Made by a program: the position numbers and the translations under genes. From contig NZ_JAPJNQ010000067.1 in assembly GCF_030826625.1 (NCBI RefSeq), positions 1 through 11,350 on the forward strand: a stretch of DNA of 11,350 bases, written 5' to 3'. Positions within the stretch are counted from its first letter, which is position 1, and every line of letters starts with the position of its first letter. Origin of the DNA: Corynebacterium sp. (GTDB lineage Bacteria; Actinomycetota; Actinomycetes; Mycobacteriales; Mycobacteriaceae). Shown one piece after another: positions 1 through 5,168 of this stretch. Below the pieces are notes generated by a model. The model was given only the letters and a program-made list of their open reading frames with translations. It did not search any database and was not told where the DNA came from.

Positions 1-305
1 GAATGGAGGAATTCCTGCGCGGCGGCACCAAAGTGGTGGTGGAAACCGGTGGCGAGGACGTCGACAAGCTCACGCAGCGTTTGCAATCAGCCGGGTTGGA
101 CGTGTCGACGCGGGATGCTGGCGTGTTGGCGCTGGAGGTTCCGGAAAATACGGAGGAAATTGAAATCCGCCGGCTCGTCGGCAAGCTGTCTGCCGAACAC
201 CAAATCCCAATTATTGGTCTGCGCACCGAATCGCAGAACCTGGAGCAGCGTTTCTTGACTGCTACCGCCGATGCCCAAGAATATTCCACCCGGAAAGGCG
301 CTTAA
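1..305 (+). CDS. ABC-2 exporter ATP-binding protein, C-terminal part (partial)
   Basis: Only the last 100 or so residues are in the window; the reading frame is open at the left edge and the ATG at position 3 is an internal methionine. The piece is an alpha/beta tail with alternating VVVETGGEDVDKLTQRL, LEVPENTEEIEIRRLVGKL and LEQRFLTAT segments. This matches the regulatory tail of DrrA/CcmA-type ABC ATPases, where a conserved LE-x-x-F-L motif sits near the end. The Walker and signature motifs would lie upstream, outside the window. The stop is 3 nt before the start of an ABC-2 permease, so the two form one operon and should act as ATPase and membrane partner of an exporter. Substrate cannot be told from this piece. 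The call rests on the tail pattern plus the neighbour. Confidence 0.8.
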   Translation, partial: MEEFLRGGTKVVVETGGEDVDKLTQRLQSAGLDVSTRDAGVLALEVPENTEEIEIRRLVGKLSAEHQIPIIGLRTESQNLEQRFLTATADAQEYSTRKGA

Positions 306-308
306 ACC

Positions 309-1040
309 ATGAATGTAGTCCGCTCAGAAATTGCAAAACTAACGAGTCTGCGCAGCACGTGGGTCTACGCGATCCTGCTGGTGGGTTCGATTGCTGGACC
401 CGTCGTGTTGATGGGGCTGTTCGCCTCGGATTCCACGACGGATTTTTATTGGAATGACCTGCTGATTGCCGGGGACCTGTTTCAGATGCTCGCGATTATC
501 TATGCTGCGGCATCGACCTCACGCGATCTGGCGCACGGCATGCACGGGCAGGCATTTTTGACCCAACCGCAACGTTGGAACTGGTTAGCGGCAAAAATGC
601 TGGTCACCGGGGTGTTTGTGCTGGTGTTGCTCGCGGTTTCTATCGGGATATCGCTCGTGGTCGCGCCAATTTTTGGTTTGCACCTAGATTCCAGTGGAGC
701 CACCAGCATCCTGTGGGCTGTGCTCATTGGTTACCCGTTGTATGCCGTGGCTGCGGTTGGTTTGGCCGCGCTGGTGCGTTCGCAGATCGCGGCGGTCGGA
801 CTACCGATCGTCTGGATGCTGATCGTTGAGCAACTGCTGGGCTCTGCCGCGATGATCTACGAATTCCTACGCCCAGTCGCCCAACTGCTGCCTAACACCA
901 CCTTTGGCTCGTTGACCACCGGTTTTGCTTTCTACGACTACATCCACACCGGCTGGGCTGGCGCCGCAGTGTTGGTTGGCTGGCTGGTCGTGCTGTGTGG
1001 CTTGGGCTTTCTCGCCAACCAGAAGCGCGATGTGAAGTAG
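309..1040 (+). CDS. ABC-2 type transporter permease
   Basis: A 243-residue hydrophobic protein with about six membrane segments: near residues 18-38, 52-68, 93-118, 132-156, 160-180 and 214-235. A short basic N-terminus (MNVVRSEIAKLTSLRSTW) is typical of ABC-2 permeases of the CcmB/BcrB type, where an 'E-x-x-K-L-x-S-x-R' stretch precedes helix 1. Length fits the family. Its ATG follows the ATPase stop by 3 nt, with a GGAAAGG ribosome-binding sequence inside the ATPase 3' end about 10 nt upstream, so translation is likely coupled. With the ATPase it would form an exporter for a lipid, peptide or antibiotic; the substrate is unknown. The convergent TDT gene ends 45 nt downstream with no clear terminator between them. 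Confidence 0.85.
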   Translation: MNVVRSEIAKLTSLRSTWVYAILLVGSIAGPVVLMGLFASDSTTDFYWNDLLIAGDLFQMLAIIYAAASTSRDLAHGMHGQAFLTQPQRWNWLAAKMLVTGVFVLVLLAVSIGISLVVAPIFGLHLDSSGATSILWAVLIGYPLYAVAAVGLAALVRSQIAAVGLPIVWMLIVEQLLGSAAMIYEFLRPVAQLLPNTTFGSLTTGFAFYDYIHTGWAGAAVLVGWLVVLCGLGFLANQKRDVK

Positions 1041-1084
1041 GGGGTGTGAAATAAAGGTGCAGAAGCGTCGGCTAGATTCACTGT

Positions 1085-2125
1085 CTACCCGCGCCGCCGC
1101 TGCACATACAGCACACCACCGAAAAACGCCCAGCACCAGTGCGCAATAAGCAATAGCAGCATTGGGGTGCCGACGATCATCCACGCGTTATGGCCGCTGG
1201 CATTGGTGAGTTGATTCAAGCCCGAGACCACCGTTCCAACCGGGAATACGCAGGACCACCAGGTGGGGTTATATGCCATGGAATTGCGGAATACTTGCGG
1301 CCAGTGTTTCGAGGCCGCGATGAGCAATACCGGTATGCCGATCACCATGATCACCACACCGGATACGTAGGCAAAATGGTCCCAGGGTGCGCTGCGCCCC
1401 AGCAACTGCGCACCGGCTGTGGTCTGGCCGATCACACCGAGGGGAATCCAATAAATGGTGGTGAAGTTCAGCGGCATTTTTAATTTCTGTCTGGCCAGGC
1501 CGATATACACCGCTACCAGCACCGGAACCGCTGTAATCAGCGGCATCAACAGCCCCACCACGCCAATGGCGTGCACAAGAAACGATAGCGTGCCGTTACC
1601 ACCGGTATCGGTGAAGTGCTGGGAAAGCGTTCCCGCCGGGGCTCCGGCCACCGCAGGAGCAAGCAGCGGTAACGCCCAGGTGAAGTTGGCCGCCGAATAC
1701 TGTGCACTCGGCAAATAAACCAGGTACCGGACAGTCACCACGAAGGCGAGCACAGTACCGAAAATCCAATAGACGATGTGCAACCACCACCAGCCCAGAA
1801 CCGCAGAGGTAGCCATCGACAGCGAAAGCACCCCCATGGCGGTCATCGCCCAGGCCGGGAGGTGTTCTGCCACAAACGGTGGGTTATGGTGTCGAACAAA
1901 TCCGACAATCACCCAAGCCAACATGACCGTCGCAACGAAATACCAGGCTACCGCCGCTGCGTGACCGACGACGCTAGCTCCCCAGTAGGCTTCGACGCCC
2001 AGTGCGAGCGCCGCCGTACCCATCACAGACGCCGCCCACCCGGGGCCAGCGGGCGGCAGGCTCAGTGCAGCGCGTTTCGGTCGCGGCGCGGGCGGTTCGT
2101 GGTGCAAGTGCGGCGATTCAGTCAC
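1085..2125 (-). CDS. TDT family (TehA/SLAC1-like) transporter, paralog 1
   Basis: A 346-residue protein with about ten membrane helices, of the tellurite-resistance/dicarboxylate transporter (TDT) family that includes bacterial TehA and plant SLAC1 channels. It carries many Trp-rich helix ends (GWWWLHIVYW, NPTWWSCVFPVGTVVSGLN, LIAHWCWAFFGG), and the NPTWWSCVFP stretch is the most conserved part of the family. The N-terminus is short and His-rich (TESPHLHHEPP). The start is a GTG: ATG GGG TAA just upstream excludes an ATG extension, there is no good ribosome-binding site, and a TAGAAT -10 box ends 7 nt before it, pointing to a leaderless mRNA. A second copy, about 70% identical by eye, lies at 3669-4733 on the same strand. 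Known relatives move C4-dicarboxylates, sulfite or small anions; which applies here cannot be told. Confidence 0.85.
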   Translation of the reverse strand: MTESPHLHHEPPAPRPKRAALSLPPAGPGWAASVMGTAALALGVEAYWGASVVGHAAAVAWYFVATVMLAWVIVGFVRHHNPPFVAEHLPAWAMTAMGVLSLSMATSAVLGWWWLHIVYWIFGTVLAFVVTVRYLVYLPSAQYSAANFTWALPLLAPAVAGAPAGTLSQHFTDTGGNGTLSFLVHAIGVVGLLMPLITAVPVLVAVYIGLARQKLKMPLNFTTIYWIPLGVIGQTTAGAQLLGRSAPWDHFAYVSGVVIMVIGIPVLLIAASKHWPQVFRNSMAYNPTWWSCVFPVGTVVSGLNQLTNASGHNAWMIVGTPMLLLLIAHWCWAFFGGVLYVQRRRG

Positions 2126-2138
2126 TTACCCCATTCTA
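2126..2138 (-). promoter_or_regulatory. -10 box and leaderless start of TDT paralog 1
   Basis: Read on the minus strand, TAGAAT (2138-2133) is followed by exactly 7 nt (GGGGTAA) and then the GTG start at 2125. A transcript from this box would begin at or next to the GTG. The -35 region is weak (CTTACT at a 17-nt spacer). The same geometry recurs at the paralog, which strengthens the call. Confidence 0.6.
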
Positions 2139-2264
2139 GACGCGACCTACATCACAGTAAGGTCGGGGCCCAATTTTCATCAAGTTTTGTTTGCCCCGGT
2201 CACAGTGCTATTGTTTTGTCAATCAGATGATCAAGATAGGCAAAACTCAGCGATAAGGACCACC

Positions 2265-3641
2265 GTGGCGCGACCGAAAACCAGCCAGCAGGGGCGCATG
2301 CAGTCCGGGGAGCAGCTGCGCGTTCTTGCCGACGTCGCCACGCCATTTTTCGCCGCCGAGTTACTCATGAACCTCGCGCTGACGGTCCCGCACGCGATTT
2401 TGACGCCACTGCTGCTGGACAAGGGATTAAGCCTGTCGCAGATCCTGCTGGTCCAGGCCGGTTTTAGCATCGCGGTATTGCTTTTCGAATTCCCCTCGGG
2501 CTCCATCGCAGACATGATCAGCCGCCGCACGCTGTATTTTATTTCCCGACTCGTGTTCTGCATATTCTTCGTGCTGGTGATTTTCGGGCACGGCTTTCCA
2601 TTGATGCTGCTGGCCTGGATCATTTATGGCTTGGCGACGGCCCTAGAATCCGGCACCCTGGATGCCGCGCTGATCAACAATGCGAAAAACCGGCAAGGTC
2701 CAGCAGGCACGGTGGGTGGCCTAGCAGGCACGGTGGATGGCCTAGCAGGCACGGTGGATGCGCCGGATCATGTTGAATCACGCATTTCCTGGTTGGTGCG
2801 CAAGGAAGGGCAAAGTGCGTACCTCGGCATGATGATCGGCAGCACCATCGGCGCGCTGCTGTATTTGTCGGTGGGCGCGAATATTTATTTCATTTCTGTT
2901 GGAGCCACGGTGATTTCCGTCGTCACGATCGCGTTGTTCTTCCGGATCCCGGAGCAGCACAAGGTGGCAACCGTCGGCGGGAATGAAACCGGGGCGAGCG
3001 TCGACAAGCATGAAGCCGCACGGATTGGCGGTGCGTGCAGGCTGTGGCAGGAGCTGAGATCACACGCGCGTGCGACCGTGGAGGAGATGCGGAATTCGGC
3101 GGCGTTGCGGCAGTTTTTGCTGCTTGCGGTGATCGCGCAGGCGTTTTTACAGTTGCATTTTCAATTGTGGCAGGCCGTCGGTTTGGAAAAGGGCTTCGGG
3201 GAGTCGCACCTGCTGTTTTTATATTTGCTGTTTATTGGGATGGCGTTTGGGGCCTCTTTTATTCGCCCGGAAGTGCTGTTCCGGCGGCGCGCGCTCGTGG
3301 TTGCCGGCGTGGTGGCGTTCCCGGGGTTAGCGTGGCTGTCGTATCTTGTCGACGGCTGGGCCTACCTGGTGTTTTATGGGGCGCTGGCGTTTTTACTGAT
3401 CGTTTTTGCCAACTATTCCACCTTCGGGGTGCGGCGGGCGTCGTCAGTAGAACGCATCGGCGCGATAACCTCGCTGGTCGGCGTCGTCGGGCGCATCGGG
3501 GCGATCGGGGTATTGGCTGTGGCCTCAGTGTTTGTGAATTTTTATAGCGCAGCGGCGGTGGCTTCCGGCGGGTTCGTGGTGCTGGTCGTGTTGGGGCTGG
3601 GATGGGTTGGTCTGCGGCGGTGGCAAGTAGGGCAAAAGTAA
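2265..3641 (+). CDS. MFS transporter (DHA1-like) with a tandem-repeat loop
   Basis: A 458-residue major facilitator with about twelve helices. Helix 2 ends in LFEFPSGSIADMISRR (residues 73-88), a motif A variant typical of the MFS group with 'FE-x-P-S/T-G-x-I-A-D'. Start choice: the frame runs upstream to 2187, but GTG 2265 has AAGGA at 2255-2259 with a 5-nt gap, the best ribosome-binding site; ATG 2298 is the alternative. The cytoplasmic loop between helices 4 and 5 holds three 7-residue repeats (AGTVGGL, AGTVDGL, AGTVDAP, residues 147-167) encoded by a 21-bp tandem repeat, an insertion not expected in this family. A second basic central loop covers about residues 229-278. It is divergent from TDT paralog 1 and convergent with paralog 2 (27-nt gap). 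Substrate unknown; efflux of a small molecule is the usual role. Confidence 0.85.
   Translation: MARPKTSQQGRMQSGEQLRVLADVATPFFAAELLMNLALTVPHAILTPLLLDKGLSLSQILLVQAGFSIAVLLFEFPSGSIADMISRRTLYFISRLVFCIFFVLVIFGHGFPLMLLAWIIYGLATALESGTLDAALINNAKNRQGPAGTVGGLAGTVDGLAGTVDAPDHVESRISWLVRKEGQSAYLGMMIGSTIGALLYLSVGANIYFISVGATVISVVTIALFFRIPEQHKVATVGGNETGASVDKHEAARIGGACRLWQELRSHARATVEEMRNSAALRQFLLLAVIAQAFLQLHFQLWQAVGLEKGFGESHLLFLYLLFIGMAFGASFIRPEVLFRRRALVVAGVVAFPGLAWLSYLVDGWAYLVFYGALAFLLIVFANYSTFGVRRASSVERIGAITSLVGVVGRIGAIGVLAVASVFVNFYSAAAVASGGFVVLVVLGLGWVGLRRWQVGQK
2702..2764 (+). repeat. 21-bp in-frame tandem repeat, three units
   Basis: Units begin at 2702, 2723 and 2744, each starting AGCAGGCACGGTGG. Units 1 and 2 differ by one base (GGT versus GAT codon) and unit 3 diverges only in its last few bases. 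Because the unit is a multiple of 3, changes in copy number would keep the MFS reading frame. Confidence 0.9.
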
Positions 3642-3668
3642 TGTGTCCACCGGCCCGGGCACTTCGAA

Positions 3669-4733
3669 CTAACCGCGCCGCTGCTGAATATGCCACACAC
3701 CACCGAAAAATGCCCAGCACCAGTGCGCAATGAGCAGCAACAACAGCACGTTACCGATGCCAATCCACACGGCTTGGCCACTGGCGTTATTCATTTGGTT
3801 AAGGCCCGAGACCACAGTTCCCAGCGGGAACACACATGACCACCAGGTCGGATTATAGGCCATGGAATTACGGGATACTTGTGACCAGTGTTTGGTGGCC
3901 GCGATAATCGCTACGGGAATGCCGATCACCATGGTCACCACGCCAAACCCGTAGGCAATATGGTCCCATGGTTCGCTGCGCCCCAACAACTGCGCCGCGG
4001 CCGTAGCCTGACCGACCAAGCCGAGCGGGATCCAATAAATAGTGGCGAAATTCGGCGGTATTCTTAGTTTCTGTCGGGCCAACCCACTATAAATTCCCAC
4101 CAGCAACGGCACAGCTGTAACCAACACCAGCAACAAACCGACTACGCCGATAGCGTGCACAAGAAACGATAGTGTGCCGCTACCACCGGCATCGGTGATG
4201 TGCCGGGCGAGCATTCCCGCCGACGCCGCGTTCACCACCGGCGCGAGCAGCGGCAATGACCACGTGAAATTCACCGAAGAATACTCAGCCCTGGGCAAAT
4301 GCACTAGGTGGGACAGGTAACGAATCGAAACCACGAAAGCCAGCACCGTGCCAATTGCCCAGTAGACGGCGTGCAACCACCACCAGCCGAGCACCACTGA
4401 CGACGCCATCGACAACGCAAGAATCCCCATCGCCGTCATCGCCCACGCCGGGAGGTGTTCGGGCACAAACTGTGGGTTACGGTGCCGCATAAAACCCGCG
4501 ATGATCCACACCAGCATAGCCGTGGCAAGGACATGCCAAATCACCGCTGCGGCATGCCCGGCGACGCTAGCACCCCAGTAGATTTCGACGACCTGCGCGA
4601 GCGAGGCACTTCCCATCACCGCAGCAGCCCAGCTCGGCCCAGCTGGCGGCAGGTTCGGCGGAGTTGTTGACTGCCCAGCGCTTTCCCGCTGCGATGCGGG
4701 GGGTTCATGGTGCAGGTGCGGCGATTCGGTCAC
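3669..4733 (-). CDS. TDT family (TehA/SLAC1-like) transporter, paralog 2
   Basis: A 354-residue, roughly ten-helix TDT-family protein and close paralog of the gene at 1085-2125. Shared blocks include EHLPAWAMTAMG, GTLSFLVHAIGVVGLL, TIYWIPLG, NSMAYNPTWWSCVFP and LIAHWCWAFFGG. The N-terminus TESPHLHHEPP is identical, followed by a divergent, longer spacer. The frame extends to 4832 and an ATG lies at 4742, but GTG 4733 is preferred. It aligns with the paralog's start, and a TACAAT -10 box (4746-4741) ends 7 nt before it and overlaps the ATG, so that ATG would not be in the mRNA. Both copies point the same way, so they are direct repeats around the MFS gene. Predicted role is membrane transport of an organic or small inorganic anion; specificity is not visible. 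Confidence 0.85.
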   Translation of the reverse strand: MTESPHLHHEPPASQRESAGQSTTPPNLPPAGPSWAAAVMGSASLAQVVEIYWGASVAGHAAAVIWHVLATAMLVWIIAGFMRHRNPQFVPEHLPAWAMTAMGILALSMASSVVLGWWWLHAVYWAIGTVLAFVVSIRYLSHLVHLPRAEYSSVNFTWSLPLLAPVVNAASAGMLARHITDAGGSGTLSFLVHAIGVVGLLLVLVTAVPLLVGIYSGLARQKLRIPPNFATIYWIPLGLVGQATAAAQLLGRSEPWDHIAYGFGVVTMVIGIPVAIIAATKHWSQVSRNSMAYNPTWWSCVFPLGTVVSGLNQMNNASGQAVWIGIGNVLLLLLIAHWCWAFFGGVWHIQQRRG

Positions 4734-4746
4734 CTGCTTCATTGTA
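4734..4746 (-). promoter_or_regulatory. -10 box and leaderless start of TDT paralog 2
   Basis: On the minus strand TACAAT (4746-4741) is followed by 7 nt (GAAGCAG) and the GTG at 4733, the same spacing as in paralog 1 although the 7 nt differ. The -35 region is weak (TCTGGC at 17 nt). This is the main evidence for the chosen start. Confidence 0.6.
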
Positions 4747-4758
4747 GGAGCACACAGA

Positions 4759-4787
4759 TTGCAGCCAGAAAAGCACCAGCGTACAAT
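4759..4787 (+). promoter_or_regulatory. Promoter of the yefM-like antitoxin
   Basis: TTGCAG (4759-4764), a 17-nt spacer, then TACAAT (4782-4787), a good sigma-70-type match that ends 34 nt before the ATG. Its -35 box abuts the -35 region of the divergent TDT promoter (4764-4769), so the two could interfere. Antitoxins of this family usually bind their own promoter. Confidence 0.6.
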
Positions 4788-4821
4788 TTTCTGCACCGAT
4801 AAATGAGAGTGTGAGGCGCCT

Positions 4822-5067
4822 ATGAAAACCATGTCCTATTCCGATTCACAGGCGCACTTTACTGAGATGCTTGATACCGTGACTAATGATCGTGAAGAAG
4901 TCATCATTACACGCGCAGGACACGATCCGGTAGTGGTTGTCTCGCTTGATGATTATGAATCATTAAAGGAAACCGCATACCTACTCAAAAGCCCGGCTAA
5001 CGCTCGCCGACTATTAGCCTCAATTGAACAGCTCGAAAATGGTGGCGGCACTCAACGGGATTTCTAG
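4822..5067 (+). CDS. yefM: YefM/Phd-family antitoxin (toxin partner lost)
   Basis: An 81-residue protein that matches the YefM antitoxin family along its length. It has an N-terminal DNA-binding fold with MSYSDSQAHFTEMLDTV (residues 4-20), the REEVIITRAGHDPVVVVSLDDYESLKET core (25-51) and the helix YLLKSPANARRLLASIEQL (53-71) leading into the toxin-binding tail. GTGAGG 5 nt before the ATG is a suitable ribosome-binding site. In the intact family YefM neutralises the mRNA interferase YoeB and represses the operon. Here the downstream toxin is cut to its last 33 codons, and the antitoxin's stop TAG lies at or next to the deletion junction, so its last residues may also have changed. It could still bind DNA or neutralise a YoeB encoded elsewhere; that is inference. 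Confidence 0.85.
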   Translation: MKTMSYSDSQAHFTEMLDTVTNDREEVIITRAGHDPVVVVSLDDYESLKETAYLLKSPANARRLLASIEQLENGGGTQRDF

Positions 5068-5168
5068 GTTATTGGTCGCAGAGAATCACAGATGAGCACC
5101 GGCTAGTTTATAAAATTTTCGGCGATGAACTTCGCATTGCGTCCTGCAGATACCACTATGGGCGTTAA
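5067..5168 (+). pseudogene. yoeB: YoeB toxin remnant (C-terminal fragment)
   Basis: Reading from 5067 gives GYWSQRITDEHRLVYKIF..., then ELRIASCRYHYGR and a stop, a clear match to the last third of YoeB (E. coli YoeB from about Gly54 to Tyr84). Equivalents of the catalytic Arg65, His83 and Tyr84 are present, but the N-terminal half, including the region of Glu46, is absent and there is no start codon. The fragment joins directly onto the antitoxin end, overlapping its stop by one base in another frame, as expected for an internal deletion that took the toxin start. Its stop TAA overlaps the stop of the convergent BCCT gene. It should be non-functional. It is too short for automatic gene finders. 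Confidence 0.85.

Noticed and set aside
2164..2197. CGGGGC...GCCCCG inverted repeat between TDT paralog 1 and the MFS gene
   Set aside because: Arms of six GC-only bases around a loop of more than 20 nt are expected by chance in this DNA and no promoter feature aligns with them.
2187..2264. N-terminal extension of the MFS protein from a TTG at 2187
   Set aside because: It has no ribosome-binding site and a polar sequence unlike an MFS start; GTG 2265 has AAGGA at good spacing.
4734..4832. Extension of TDT paralog 2 to 4832 or to the ATG at 4742
   Set aside because: The longer form overlaps the antitoxin start and its promoter; the ATG overlaps the -10 box. The paralog starts at the equivalent GTG.
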